A stretch of 64,000 nt of DNA from Acinetobacter marinus (GCF_900096915.1 NZ_FMYK01000002.1:248001-312000), one strand, 5' to 3'. Counted from the stretch's first letter, positions 25,795 to 35,041 are shown. The notes: generated by a model not told the origin, from the sequence alone. Translations and numbers: made by a program.

Positions 25795-26802
25795 ATGACG
25801 CGTACTGCAAACGAGTTCCTTACTCCGCAAGCGATCAAAGTCGATGCGGTTACAGGAACCTCGGCAAAAGTAATTCTTGAGCCTTTAGAGCGTGGTTTCG
25901 GTCACACTCTTGGTAATGCTTTGCGTCGCATTCTATTGTCTTCTCTACCTGGCGCTGCTGTGGTAGAGGTGGAAATAGAAGGTGTCGAGCATGAGTACAG
26001 TACCTTAGAAGGCTTGCAGCAGGATATCGTCGAGCTCTTGCTGAATCTAAAAGGGTTGTCAATTAAACTGTTCGATCAGAACGAAGCATATTTAACATTA
26101 GACAAACAAGGCGCTGGAGAAGTGACTGCAGCTGATCTTCGTTTGCCACATAATGTTGAAATTGCAAATCCTGAACATGTGTTGGGTACTTTGAGTGCTA
26201 ACGGTCATTTAAAAATGCGCCTAAAAGTTGCTCAAGGTCGTGGTTATGAGCCATCTGATGCGCGTTTCCCTGAAGGTGAAACTCGTCCAGTAGGTCGTTT
26301 ACAACTTGATGCAAGCTATAGCCCAATCACTCGTGTGTCATACACAGTCGAAAGTGCTCGTGTAGAACAACGTACTGACTTGGATAAGCTGGTTATTGAT
26401 CTTGAAACCAATGGTACTGTTGATCCTGAAGAAGCGATTCGTAAGGCAGCGACCATTTTGCAACAACAAATCGCAATTTTTGTTGATTTGCAAAAAGATC
26501 AAGCACCTGTTGCACAAGAACCACGTGAAGAGGTCGATCCGATCTTACTTCGTCCAGTGGATGATTTGGAGCTTACTGTTCGTTCGGCGAACTGTTTGAA
26601 AGCAGAAAATATTTACTACATTGGTGATCTTGTTCAACGTACTGAAGTTGAGTTGCTGAAAACTCCTAACTTAGGTAAGAAATCGTTGACTGAGATTAAA
26701 GATGTGTTGGCTTCTAAAGGCTTACAACTCGGCATGCGCTTAGAAAACTGGCCACCAGCTAGTTTGCGTATGGACGATCGTTTTGCCTATCGTAGCCGTT
26801 AA
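25795..26802 (+). CDS. rpoA: RNA polymerase alpha subunit
   Basis: Alpha (335 residues) dimerises through its N-terminal domain to begin polymerase assembly (FGHTLGNALRRILLSSLPG, GVEHEYSTLEG) and binds UP elements and activators through the C-terminal domain (about residues 250-325: VDDLELTVRSANCLKAENI and NLGKKSLTEIKDVL). The linker near residue 240 is intact. It sits between rpsD and rplQ as usual. Confidence 0.98.
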   Translation: MTRTANEFLTPQAIKVDAVTGTSAKVILEPLERGFGHTLGNALRRILLSSLPGAAVVEVEIEGVEHEYSTLEGLQQDIVELLLNLKGLSIKLFDQNEAYLTLDKQGAGEVTAADLRLPHNVEIANPEHVLGTLSANGHLKMRLKVAQGRGYEPSDARFPEGETRPVGRLQLDASYSPITRVSYTVESARVEQRTDLDKLVIDLETNGTVDPEEAIRKAATILQQQIAIFVDLQKDQAPVAQEPREEVDPILLRPVDDLELTVRSANCLKAENIYYIGDLVQRTEVELLKTPNLGKKSLTEIKDVLASKGLQLGMRLENWPPASLRMDDRFAYRSR

Positions 26803-26821
26803 TTGAGTAGGACTATTCACC

Positions 26822-27196
26822 ATGCGTCATCGTAATAGTGGTGTTAAATTAGGCCGTACCAGCAGCCATCGCAAAGCGTTGTTCCAAAATTTAACGAATG
26901 CTCTTGTAGAGCACGAGTTGATTAAAACAACTTTGCCGAAAGCGAAAGAACTTCGCCGTGTTGCTGAGCCTTTGATCACCTTAGCGAAAAACGATACTGT
27001 AGCAAACCGCCGTTTGGCATTTGCTCGTACTCGTTCAGCTGCAACTGTTGGTAAATTATTTACCGTTCTTGGCCCTCGTTACAAAGAACGTAACGGCGGT
27101 TATCTACGTGTGCTTAAAGCAGGCTTCCGTGCAGGTGATGCTGCGCCAATGGCTTATGTTGAGCTTGTAGATCGTGAGATCAAATCTGCTGAATAA
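26822..27196 (+). CDS. rplQ: 50S ribosomal protein L17
   Basis: L17 (124 residues) is found near the tunnel exit. Sequence MRHRNSGVKLGRTSSHRKALF and the C-terminal GPRYKERNGGYLRVLK are canonical. It ends the S10-spc-alpha cluster, and a strong terminator follows 15 bases after the stop. Confidence 0.98.
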   Translation: MRHRNSGVKLGRTSSHRKALFQNLTNALVEHELIKTTLPKAKELRRVAEPLITLAKNDTVANRRLAFARTRSAATVGKLFTVLGPRYKERNGGYLRVLKAGFRAGDAAPMAYVELVDREIKSAE

Positions 27197-27210
27197 TTCT
27201 ATTATTCGCA

Positions 27211-27243
27211 ATAAAAAAGGTCAGCTTAAGCTGACCTTTTTTT
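27211..27243 (+). terminator. terminator of the alpha operon
   Basis: Perfect palindrome GGTCAGCTT/AAGCTGACC (27219-27236) preceded by A6 and followed by T7. It should work in both directions. Confidence 0.95.
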
Positions 27244-27443
27244 CTTTTCGTATTTAAAAATAAAAATCTTTATAAGTAAAATAATCAGTTGATAGTATCA
27301 CATTAGCACGTCCATCTTTATAAAAACCATTTAATTATAAGTGTTTACACTTGATGCCAAACCAATGCATTTTTTATAGAAAGATCGATTGATCCCCATC
27401 AATTTATCAGATTGGCATAAAATATCCTTAAAAATTTCCCAAA

Positions 27444-27463
27444 TTGACATTGCGCATTGTCAA
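27444..27463 (+). promoter_or_regulatory. operator-like palindrome upstream of almA
   Basis: TTGACATTGC/GCATTGTCAA, a 20-bp palindrome with one mismatched pair, 44 bases before the almA ATG. It overlaps plausible -35 elements (TTGCGC at 27450 with TAGAGT at 27472, 16-base spacer). A regulator site is likely but its protein is unknown. A second smaller palindrome AAGTGT-TT-ACACTT lies at 27339-27352. Confidence 0.5.
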
Positions 27464-27506
27464 GTTTGTGCTAGAGTAAGATCAAAGCAAAACTCGGAAC
27501 AGAATA

Positions 27507-28997
27507 ATGGCTCAGCATATTAATACATTGATCATCGGTGCAGGGATTTCAGGCATTGGTACAGCGGTACATCTCCAAAACGACGCACCACAGCGTGACT
27601 TCCTTATTTTTGAGCGTCGTGACCGTATAGGCGGAACATGGAGTTTATTCCAATATCCAGGAATTCGTTCTGATTCGGATATGTCTACCTTTGGCTATGT
27701 GTTTAAGCCGTGGACGAAAGCTAGTGTTCTGGCTGATGGTGCGTCGATCTGTGGTTATTTGCAAGAAACCATTGATGAAAATAGATTAAATCAAAAAATT
27801 AAATTCAATCATGCGATCGAGTCTGCCAATTGGAACTCGAGTCGCCAGCTTTGGGAATTGACGGTAGACAATAATGGTAAAACAGAACAATGGACTGCAA
27901 ACTTTGTGGTGAGTTGTACTGGCTACTATAATTATGCACATGGTTTCCAGCCTGATTTTCCGCAAGCTGATCGCTTCAAAGGGCAATTTATTCATCCACA
28001 GCATTGGCCTGAAAATCTAGATTATGTCGGCAAAAAAGTCTTAATCATTGGTAGTGGAGCAACGGCGATTACCTTGGTGCCTGCGATGGCAAAACAAGGG
28101 GCGATTGTGACTATGTTACAGCGTTCACCGACTTATATTGCTTCTGTGCCCGCGATCGATATGGTTTACAATACCATGCGCAAATTTTTATCGGAAGAAC
28201 GGGCATATCAACTGACCCGTAAACGCAACATTGCGGTGCAGCGGGGCATATATGCACTGGCGAAGTCACAGCCGAAGCTGTTGAAAAAATTATTATTAAC
28301 TGCGGTGAAACGGCAGCTTAAGGGTAAGGTGGATATGCGCCACTTTACCCCAAATTATAACCCATGGGATCAGCGCTTGTGTGTGGTGCCTGACGGTGAT
28401 CTTTTTCAAGTATTACGAGAAGGGCAGGCGTTCATTGAAACTGATCATATTGATCATTTTGAGGAAAATGGGGTCGTGCTCAAGTCAGGGAAGAAGATCG
28501 AAGTGGATATTGTGGTTTCTGCGACAGGGCTTGAAATTCAGTTGCTCGGCGGGATCAAGGCTACGCTTGATGGTCAGACCATCGATACACGGCAAGAGAT
28601 GTTGTACAAAGGTACAATGCTCAGCGATATTCCCAACTTTGCGCTGATGATTGGTTATACCAATGCATCGTGGACGTTAAAAGTCGATGTGGTTGCTGAG
28701 TATCTTGCACGGTTATTAACGCACATGGATCAACATCAGTATGCAACAGTGGTTGCGCAAGGTGACGCATCTGCCAAAGCGACGGAAAGTCTGATGGGCA
28801 GTAGTCTGAATTCGGGCTATATCAAACGTGCCGATCAGATTATGCCTAGACAAGGTACTAAAGCACCGTGGAAAAGTGAGCATAGCTATTATGCCGATCG
28901 TGATGCGTTGCAAAAGGCACGTTTTGATGATGGTGTACTTCAATTTGCCAAGAAGAAGTTATCCATTGCAACAGATGAGTGTCAATTGGCGAGTTGA
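27507..28997 (+). CDS. almA: flavin monooxygenase AlmA, long-chain alkane oxidation
   Basis: AlmA is an FAD/NADPH monooxygenase of the Baeyer-Villiger type that starts degradation of very long n-alkanes in Acinetobacter. The 496-residue sequence (the length of the described AlmA) has the FAD motif GAGISGIG (about residues 11-18), the segments GGTW and YPGIRSDSDMSTFG, the fingerprint-like FIHPQHWPENLDYVGKKV, the NADPH motif GSGATA and the C-terminal ATGLEI. Similarity to remembered AlmA sequences is strong throughout. It is a single-gene unit with an operator-like palindrome before it and a terminator after it. Substrate range cannot be read from the sequence. Confidence 0.88.
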   Translation: MAQHINTLIIGAGISGIGTAVHLQNDAPQRDFLIFERRDRIGGTWSLFQYPGIRSDSDMSTFGYVFKPWTKASVLADGASICGYLQETIDENRLNQKIKFNHAIESANWNSSRQLWELTVDNNGKTEQWTANFVVSCTGYYNYAHGFQPDFPQADRFKGQFIHPQHWPENLDYVGKKVLIIGSGATAITLVPAMAKQGAIVTMLQRSPTYIASVPAIDMVYNTMRKFLSEERAYQLTRKRNIAVQRGIYALAKSQPKLLKKLLLTAVKRQLKGKVDMRHFTPNYNPWDQRLCVVPDGDLFQVLREGQAFIETDHIDHFEENGVVLKSGKKIEVDIVVSATGLEIQLLGGIKATLDGQTIDTRQEMLYKGTMLSDIPNFALMIGYTNASWTLKVDVVAEYLARLLTHMDQHQYATVVAQGDASAKATESLMGSSLNSGYIKRADQIMPRQGTKAPWKSEHSYYADRDALQKARFDDGVLQFAKKKLSIATDECQLAS

Positions 28998-29040
28998 GCA
29001 ACGCATTATTTCATCAACCAATTTGCAAAAGTTAAAGCAA

Positions 29041-29070
29041 AAAATGCCTAGCAGACAGCTAGGCATTTTT
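29041..29070. terminator. bidirectional terminator between almA and the SulP gene
   Basis: Stem ATGCCTAGC (29044-29052), loop AGACA, stem GCTAGGCAT (29058-29066), flanked by A and T runs, so it serves both convergent genes. Confidence 0.93.
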
Positions 29071-29113
29071 ATTGAACACAGTATATTGAGACTTTGGAAA
29101 ACTATCTTTCAAC

Positions 29114-30568
29114 TTAAATTTTGGCGTGTTTACCATATTTATCGATCATGACCGAACTGGCTTCATTTAAGCCTTGAACATGGACTGCTATGCCGTGATT
29201 TTTAAATTTCTGTACCACACTGTCGAGCATTGCCACGGAAGTCACATCCCAGATATGGGCATGACTGAGATCAATCACCACTTGCGTCACTTTTTCATCG
29301 AAATTGAAGAAATGATAAAACCGCTCCGATGAACTAAAGAAAATCTGCCCACGTACATCATAATGGCGCACACCTTGGTGCAAGTGACTTTCGACCTGTA
29401 CATCATTTTCCAGCTTATTCGCTAAGAATAGTGCAGAAAGAATGACGCCAAGCAACACACCAAGTGCAAGATTATGGGTTGCCACCACGACAGCAACGGT
29501 CGCAAGCATGACGATATTGCTGGATTTTGGATTTTTATGAAAACTGCGAATCGAATCCCAGTTGAAGGTGCTGATCGACACCATGATCATCACAGCGACA
29601 AGTGCTGCCATCGGAATTACACGCAACCAATCACTGATAAAAATCACCAAAATCAATAACCACAAACCTGCGACCAATGTTGATAGTCGAGTTCTTGCAC
29701 CAGAGGTGACATTAATCATCGATTGTCCGATCATGGCACAACCCGCCATTCCGCCCATAAATCCCGTGACAATATTGGCGATGCCTTGTCCTTTACACTC
29801 ACGGTGTTTGTCGCTGTCGCTATCGGTCATTTCATCGACAATGGTGGCAGTCATCATCGACTCAAGTAAGCCAACTGCTGCAAGTGCAATCGCATAAGGC
29901 AAGATGATTTGTAATGTTTCGAGATTCAACGGAATATCAGGCATGAAAAAATGCGGTAATGTCGTCGGCAAAGTACCCAAGTCACCTACTGTACCAATAT
30001 TCACGCCAAATAGCAGACAAATCGCTGTCACTACAATAATGCAGACTAAGGGCGAGGGAATCAGCTGTCCGATTTTGGGAATCAGGGGGAACAGGTAAAT
30101 AATCGCCAAACCCAAAGCCACTAACGGGTACACCGCCCACGGCACATCAATCAGTTGCGGGAGTTGCGCCATAAAGATCAAAATCGCCAAGGCGTTGACG
30201 AATCCAATGACCACTGACTTTGACACAAAGCGCATCAGCTTGGCGAGCTTGAGCTGTCCTGCAATGATCTGCAAGATCCCCGTCAAAATGGTTGCGGCAA
30301 ATAAATATTGCAGTCCATGTTCTTTGACCAAGGTCACCATAAGCAGTGCCATCGCTGCCGTAGCCGCTGAAATCATCGCAGGGCGACCACCCATAAACGC
30401 AATCACTACCGCCATAGAAAATGACGCATAGAGTCCAACTTGTGGATCAACCCCAGCAATGATGGAAAATGCAATTGCTTCGGGAATCAGGGCAAGACCG
30501 ACCACAATCCCAGCCAAAACATCGCCACGAATATTGGAAAACCAGTGCTTTTGAATTGTTGAGAGCAT
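29114..30568 (-). CDS. SulP family anion transporter with STAS domain
   Basis: About 484 residues. The first 390 hold 10-12 membrane segments of the SulP/SLC26 fold (GDVLAGIVVGLALIPEAIAFSIIAGV, GFMGGMAGCAMIGQSMINV), and the last 90 form a cytoplasmic STAS domain (VTQVVIDLSHAHIWDVTSVAMLD). SulP carriers move sulfate, bicarbonate or dicarboxylates; the substrate is not determined. The frame continues 45 codons upstream, but that extension is A+T-rich and not family-like, so I start at the ATG at 30568 just before LSTIQKHWF. Confidence 0.88.
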   Translation of the reverse strand: MLSTIQKHWFSNIRGDVLAGIVVGLALIPEAIAFSIIAGVDPQVGLYASFSMAVVIAFMGGRPAMISAATAAMALLMVTLVKEHGLQYLFAATILTGILQIIAGQLKLAKLMRFVSKSVVIGFVNALAILIFMAQLPQLIDVPWAVYPLVALGLAIIYLFPLIPKIGQLIPSPLVCIIVVTAICLLFGVNIGTVGDLGTLPTTLPHFFMPDIPLNLETLQIILPYAIALAAVGLLESMMTATIVDEMTDSDSDKHRECKGQGIANIVTGFMGGMAGCAMIGQSMINVTSGARTRLSTLVAGLWLLILVIFISDWLRVIPMAALVAVMIMVSISTFNWDSIRSFHKNPKSSNIVMLATVAVVVATHNLALGVLLGVILSALFLANKLENDVQVESHLHQGVRHYDVRGQIFFSSSERFYHFFNFDEKVTQVVIDLSHAHIWDVTSVAMLDSVVQKFKNHGIAVHVQGLNEASSVMIDKYGKHAKI

Positions 30569-30732
30569 AAAAATAGCAATAAAATCAAAAATAAATATAG
30601 AAATGCAACACACCAGATCGATGTTGCAATGCGTGATAGATGTTAGTTTAACATGAACAGTGCTATCTGAAAGAATTGTTGTTTGATAGTAGGACTTGGG
30701 CAAAGCGGTTCATTTTATTGATAAATTGACCA

Positions 30733-30762
30733 ACAAAAAAAGAGCACATAGCGTGCTCTTTT
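30733..30762 (-). terminator. terminator after sodC
   Basis: Minus strand stem AAAAGAGCAC / GTGCTCTTTT with a 5-base loop and a T tract (A run at 30733-30741 on the plus strand). It lies 27 bases after the sodC stop. Confidence 0.92.
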
Positions 30763-30788
30763 CGATACAGACCGAATTCAGTCCAAAT

Positions 30789-31340
30789 TTATTTAATCAC
30801 ACCACATGCAATGCGTGCACCACCACCACCGAGCGCTTCAGGCTTGTCAGAATAATTATCTCCACCTGCGTGAATCATCAACGCACGTCCTTGGATTGCA
30901 TCAAGGCTCAGACGAGGTGCTTGCACTGCTGAGGTTGCTGTGCCATCGGCATTGACTGTAATCGCAGGTAAATCACCTAAGTGACCATCACCTTGAGGAT
31001 AGCCATGCTTGCCTGTGTTTTGCGGATCATAATGACTACCTGCTTTGAGTGCAGCACCTGCTTTGCCATCTTTCATATCAGGTTCACACGATGGATTTTC
31101 GTGAATATGGAAGCCGTGCTGTCCAGCAGGTAAGCCTTTCAGATCAGGCTTGACCACAAGTCCTTGATCCGCTTTGATAAAGGTGACTGTCCCGATACTG
31201 TCACCAACGCCTTCACTGTTGACGGCATAGACTTTGATTTTTTGCATTTCATCAGTTTTGGTCATGGTGGTACAGCCTGTCATCACCATCGCTGAGAGTA
31301 AGCCACCTGCGAGCAGTTTCATTTTCATTGTGTTGATCAT
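30789..31340 (-). CDS. sodC: Cu/Zn superoxide dismutase, exported
   Basis: SodC (183 residues) removes superoxide in the periplasm or outer envelope. It has a signal sequence with a lipobox-like end (VMTGC, about residue 21), so it may be a lipoprotein. Copper and zinc ligands are in GFHIHENPSC, GSHYDP, GYPQGDGHLGD and RALMIHAGGDNYSD, with the C-terminal GGGGARIACGVI holding the second disulfide cysteine and the conserved arginine. ATG at 31340 is preceded by GGAG; an upstream in-frame codon is rejected for lack of a ribosome-binding site. Confidence 0.95.
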   Translation of the reverse strand: MINTMKMKLLAGGLLSAMVMTGCTTMTKTDEMQKIKVYAVNSEGVGDSIGTVTFIKADQGLVVKPDLKGLPAGQHGFHIHENPSCEPDMKDGKAGAALKAGSHYDPQNTGKHGYPQGDGHLGDLPAITVNADGTATSAVQAPRLSLDAIQGRALMIHAGGDNYSDKPEALGGGGARIACGVIK

Positions 31341-31496
31341 CTTGACGCTCCATCTGTTCTGCAAAATTAAAAATTTAAAAAAGAGTGGCTCTAGCCTAAT
31401 ACGAATCATTCTCTCTTGTTGTAACAGTATGAAAGTAAAGCAACATAATGTAAATTTTGCGGATAGTGATAGATTGCACGAGCAAAACGCATCGAC

Positions 31497-31522
31497 AAAA
31501 AAGCCCGATCGAAATCGAGCTT
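31497..31522 (-). terminator. terminator after the PerM-type gene
   Basis: Minus strand stem AAGCTCGAT/ATCGGGCTT (one G-T pair) with a short loop and a T tract. It lies 46 bases after the stop. Confidence 0.8.
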
Positions 31523-31567
31523 AAATCAATACAATGTGTTTTGAATGATTGAGACAAGGTGCAGGAT

Positions 31568-32704
31568 TTAATCCGCTTTTAAATCCTCGGTAATCAGTTG
31601 GTCTGGATTGGGGTGTTGGTCTTCCGCCTTTTGAATATTTTCTTGTAGCCACTCTTTCCAAATTGCAAGGAGCACCGCCAAGATCACAGGACCGATAAAT
31701 ACCCCGACTAAGCCAAAACTTGCCAGACCACCAAGTACACCAAACATGATCAGTAAGAAAGGAATTTTGGTTGCACCAGAGATCACCAGTGGGCGAATCA
31801 CATTGTCGGCACTGCTCACGATCGCCACGCCCCAGATTAGCACGCCAATCGCTTCGACAGTATGCCCCTGCGAGAATAGCCACAGTGCGACACTGCCATA
31901 TGCCATCGGCGGACCAAATGGGATTAAGGCAAAAATAAAAGTCACTAAAGTCAGTACCATCGGGTTGGGTACACCAGCGACGATATAACTTGCTCCAGCG
32001 AGTAAGGACTGTGCAATTGCGGTCAAACCAACGCCGTATACCACAGCACGAGTGGTTTCAGAAATGGTTTGAAAATAATGGTGAATACGAGGACCAATCA
32101 CCATTTCAAACGCACGGCGCACTTGCTCCAAAATCACATTGCCATCACGATAAAAGAAAAATAATGACAGCACGGCAAAGACCAGCTTCACCACATTACG
32201 GCTAATCTCGGTGAGTACAAAACGCCCATAGCCAAGATGACCTTGTATCCATAAGCCAATGTTTTGGGTAATGGCATGCGGATTGCTATTGAGTTCAAAA
32301 GTAATGCGCTGAATCTCTGGACCGACCAATGGTAGCGTTTGGATAAAGTCAGGAACTTGGATTTTGCCTGAATAGAGCTGATGTTGTAGCTCAAAATACA
32401 GTTGCCGACCTTCGTGCTGTAGTACAAAAACACCAATGATTAAGGGCACACCGACCACCAATACCAAGAGACTGGTCATGATGATGGCGCTGATATTCTT
32501 ACGTCCACCGACCCAGCTCAAGATTTTTTGATGCAAAGGCCATGTGATATAGGCGATGATCGATGCCCAGACTACAGGAACAATAAAATATTTAAGGATT
32601 TCAAAACTTAATAAGATTAGACAGAAAAATAGTCCGAATAATAATAAGCGTTGCAAAATAGGCGCATTTTTTTGCACGAGAGGCGATCCATTACGACGAA
32701 GCAT
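31568..32704 (-). CDS. AI-2E family transporter (PerM/YdiK type)
   Basis: A 378-residue inner membrane protein with the layout of the AI-2E (PF01594) family: two N-terminal helices, a long periplasmic stretch, then a C-terminal block of five to six helices containing VPNPMVLTLVTFIFALIPFGPP and the conserved DNVIRPLVISG. Members include TqsA (autoinducer-2 export) and PerM (sodium/proton antiport in some species); the role here cannot be assigned. A charged tail follows the last helix. Confidence 0.88.
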   Translation of the reverse strand: MLRRNGSPLVQKNAPILQRLLLFGLFFCLILLSFEILKYFIVPVVWASIIAYITWPLHQKILSWVGGRKNISAIIMTSLLVLVVGVPLIIGVFVLQHEGRQLYFELQHQLYSGKIQVPDFIQTLPLVGPEIQRITFELNSNPHAITQNIGLWIQGHLGYGRFVLTEISRNVVKLVFAVLSLFFFYRDGNVILEQVRRAFEMVIGPRIHHYFQTISETTRAVVYGVGLTAIAQSLLAGASYIVAGVPNPMVLTLVTFIFALIPFGPPMAYGSVALWLFSQGHTVEAIGVLIWGVAIVSSADNVIRPLVISGATKIPFLLIMFGVLGGLASFGLVGVFIGPVILAVLLAIWKEWLQENIQKAEDQHPNPDQLITEDLKAD

Positions 32705-32736
32705 GCTGAGTCTATGTTAGCTTAAAATCAGGCGAA

Positions 32737-33396
32737 CTAGAACCAATCTTCCTTTTTATCCGCACTATTTTGACCAAGCAAACGACGGATTAGCGGTTCC
32801 CATTGTTGTTGAATCAGCATAAATTGTTTTTGAGTACGATCAAACACGCCCAGCCCATCCATCGCCAGCTGACCATAAGCGGTGCGCTCACTGATCCATG
32901 CCACAGGTTGCTGGTCGACTTTGTCGAAGAATTTTTGGATTTGTGCCTTGCTATTGGCACCCGTTTTGATGCGGTTGGCAAGCAACATAATATCGACTTT
33001 GCCTTTGCGGATGCGTTTGATGTCGTCGATATTTTTTAAGAAGCGCTTGGTGCTGTCGATGTCAAAAAATGAGGCTTGTAATGGCACGATCATGGCGTCA
33101 CTTTCAGCAATCAAATGTTCGGCGTGTTCTCCTGAGAGTGCACCAGGTGCATCGATAATCAACCAGTCGACTTTGGCGGGCGCATCACCAATCGAGCTTT
33201 CGTTGCGCCAGTCTACTGCTTGAATATTGGCGGCATCTTTACTGCGCATTTTTAGCCATTTTAATGATGATTTTTGCGTATCAGCATCGGCAAGGGCGAC
33301 TTTGTAGCCTCGGTTGGCGAGGGCAGAAGCGAGCGTGATTGCGGTTAAGGTTTTGCCACAGCCACCTTTTTGATTGGCAATTAAAATTGTTTTCAT
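32737..33396 (-). CDS. orphan ParA/MinD-family ATPase
   Basis: A 219-residue P-loop ATPase with the deviant Walker A KGGCGKT (residues 10-16), the switch motif DADTQKSS and Walker B VDWLIIDAPG. It lacks the N-terminal helix-turn-helix of plasmid ParA and no parB is adjacent, so it is an orphan member of the small soluble ParA group that positions protein cargo. It is divergent from a PD-(D/E)XK-like membrane protein, and the shared upstream region carries three 13-bp tandem repeats. Its cargo is unknown. Confidence 0.85.
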   Translation of the reverse strand: MKTILIANQKGGCGKTLTAITLASALANRGYKVALADADTQKSSLKWLKMRSKDAANIQAVDWRNESSIGDAPAKVDWLIIDAPGALSGEHAEHLIAESDAMIVPLQASFFDIDSTKRFLKNIDDIKRIRKGKVDIMLLANRIKTGANSKAQIQKFFDKVDQQPVAWISERTAYGQLAMDGLGVFDRTQKQFMLIQQQWEPLIRRLLGQNSADKKEDWF

Positions 33397-33509
33397 TTCT
33401 CACACGCTCCTATAGTAATCGACTACAAACACCTTACCCTAGCATAGCACTAAATTGTGACAGGAGAATGACATGAGGTGATTTTGCTGACTTTAATTGC
33501 ATGAATTTA

Positions 33510-33548
33510 TTTGAGTTCTGTATTTGAGTTCTGTATTTGAATTCTGGA
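33510..33548. repeat. three tandem 13-bp repeats upstream of the ParA-like gene
   Basis: TTTGAGTTCTGTA at 33510-33522 and 33523-33535, then TTTGAATTCTGGA (two changes) at 33536-33548, in the 228-base region between two divergent genes. They look like iterons or an operator array. Confidence 0.85.
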
Positions 33549-33624
33549 CAAGAAATTGTTTAAATCTCCGCAGCAATTGGAAAATCCATCTGCTGTAATC
33601 ATCGTAAATATTGAGTAGTAAATT

Positions 33625-34119
33625 ATGTCTGTTCCTGTGGCACTGATTTTGGGTTTTGTAGTGGGTGTGCTGATCAGCTTGTTGTGGTTTTATTTGACCA
33701 AAATACAGCAATTACATGCCAGCTATCAATATGAAATCAGTGAAATACGGCGAGAACATGATCAAGCACTCGCACTCGCACGCAAACGCAGCGTCAATAC
33801 CAGTCGAGCCGTGCTCAAAGGTAAAATGGCTGAGCAATTTGCCCCACATTTGCCAGAGTTTGATTATCTGCCAAGTGACGCCAAATTTTTGGGTGATCCT
33901 GTGGATTATGTGGTGTTTTCAGGTTATAGCGACTTTCGAGAAGGGTTGTGTGATGCCGAAGAGATTGAAGTGGTATTGATTGATATCAAGTCGGGTACAG
34001 CCAGATTGACCAAAGGGCAACAAGCGATTGCACAAGCGATTGACGATGGGCGAGTACGCTTTGAAACTATTCATATTGCCATGCCGACTGATGACGATGA
34101 AGAAAACGAGTTTGAGTAA
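33625..34119 (+). CDS. membrane-anchored Holliday junction resolvase-like protein (PF10107 type)
   Basis: 164 residues. A single membrane helix (about 5-24) is followed by a short coiled region and a domain resembling PF10107, named after archaeal Holliday junction resolvases. A PD-(D/E)XK-like nuclease pattern is visible: Asp91/Asp94 in GDPVDYVVF and Asp120-Ile-Lys122 in VVLIDIKSG, plus the Lys-rich RLTKGQQAI. The C-terminus is acidic. Nuclease activity is inferred, not shown. It is divergent from the ParA-like gene. Confidence 0.75.
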   Translation: MSVPVALILGFVVGVLISLLWFYLTKIQQLHASYQYEISEIRREHDQALALARKRSVNTSRAVLKGKMAEQFAPHLPEFDYLPSDAKFLGDPVDYVVFSGYSDFREGLCDAEEIEVVLIDIKSGTARLTKGQQAIAQAIDDGRVRFETIHIAMPTDDDEENEFE

Positions 34120-34265
34120 AGTTGCTTTAGCAAAATCGGCATTCTACAGCATACTTATGCAACCAAATCCTTACTAAAAACTACCCAAAATCAGCAGGAA
34201 CTATTGCAAAATAATATTTCTTGAGCAATGTCTTGGTGGGTTTTGTAGCAGTGAGGTGGCGTGTG

Positions 34266-34913
34266 ATGAAAAAATTCTCGATGGTTTTATGTTTAACTTG
34301 TGCCTCTGCGAGCATGACCCATGCCAGTCATCATAATACTGCGGATTTGATTCAAACGCTCATTGATCAGCAAGCGACAAATCATGCTGTACGCAATCCA
34401 GTGCCACAAAACCCAAATAATGTGGCGCTGGGCTTGCCGCCGATCGCAGGGCAATCGGTGTCGGTGTTAAAGCCATTCAAAGGTGATTTTCGGATTTTGG
34501 GCTATAAGACTTATCAAGATGATGAGCAAGCCAAATTTTCTCCTGTGGATTTTGCAGTGAGTTGGGGCATGTTTGCCAACCCAAAAATTGCCTCGCAAAT
34601 CCATGTCACGCAGTATGATCGCTTTTTAAAATGGGCGATTCCGTCACTGCCCGTGCCTGCCAAAGAAGCCATGCAAATGGTCTCCAATATTCATATCATT
34701 CCTGCTAATCCTGAGATTGCACAGCAGATCAAACAGGTGAAACGTGGCGATTTAGTGCGGATGAAAGGCAATCTGGTTGAAATCAAAGCGGATGATTTGG
34801 TCTGGCGTTCATCACTGCGACCTGATGATGTCGGCGAGGGCGCATGTGAAGTCTTTCAAGTTGAATCGATTCAATGGATTGAGCAAAATCAGGGCGCATC
34901 AAATCGGTCTTAA
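34266..34913 (+). CDS. hypothetical exported protein
   Basis: I do not recognise this 215-residue protein. It starts MKKFSMVLCLTCASASMTHA, a clear Sec signal peptide with cleavage near residue 20, preceded by GAGGTGG. An in-frame start 15 codons upstream is rejected. The mature part has GYKTYQDDEQAKFSPVDFAVSWGMF and a late VKRGDLVRMKGNLVEIKADD segment, which looks like a small OB- or SH3-like beta domain. A terminator follows 65 bases after the stop. Confidence 0.75.
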   Translation: MKKFSMVLCLTCASASMTHASHHNTADLIQTLIDQQATNHAVRNPVPQNPNNVALGLPPIAGQSVSVLKPFKGDFRILGYKTYQDDEQAKFSPVDFAVSWGMFANPKIASQIHVTQYDRFLKWAIPSLPVPAKEAMQMVSNIHIIPANPEIAQQIKQVKRGDLVRMKGNLVEIKADDLVWRSSLRPDDVGEGACEVFQVESIQWIEQNQGASNRS

Positions 34914-34978
34914 AAACCAGTTTTAAAAGCATGCTTGATGCGTTGTTACGTTTAATATAAAACCTCTAGTAAAAATAC

Positions 34979-35014
34979 AAAGCGCCATGATGAATGTGGC
35001 GCTTTATTTTTTTG
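34979..35014. terminator. terminator between the exported-protein gene and the methyltransferase gene
   Basis: Stem AAAGCGCCA (34979-34987), 9-base loop, stem TGGCGCTTT (34997-35005), then a T-rich tract to 35014. It lies between two convergent genes. Confidence 0.9.
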
Positions 35015-35041
35015 TGATTCGCTGTGAACTGTCCACAGACC

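Noticed and set aside
27507..28997. Generic Baeyer-Villiger monooxygenase label.
   Set aside because: The match to AlmA of Acinetobacter over the whole length is more specific, so I used that name.
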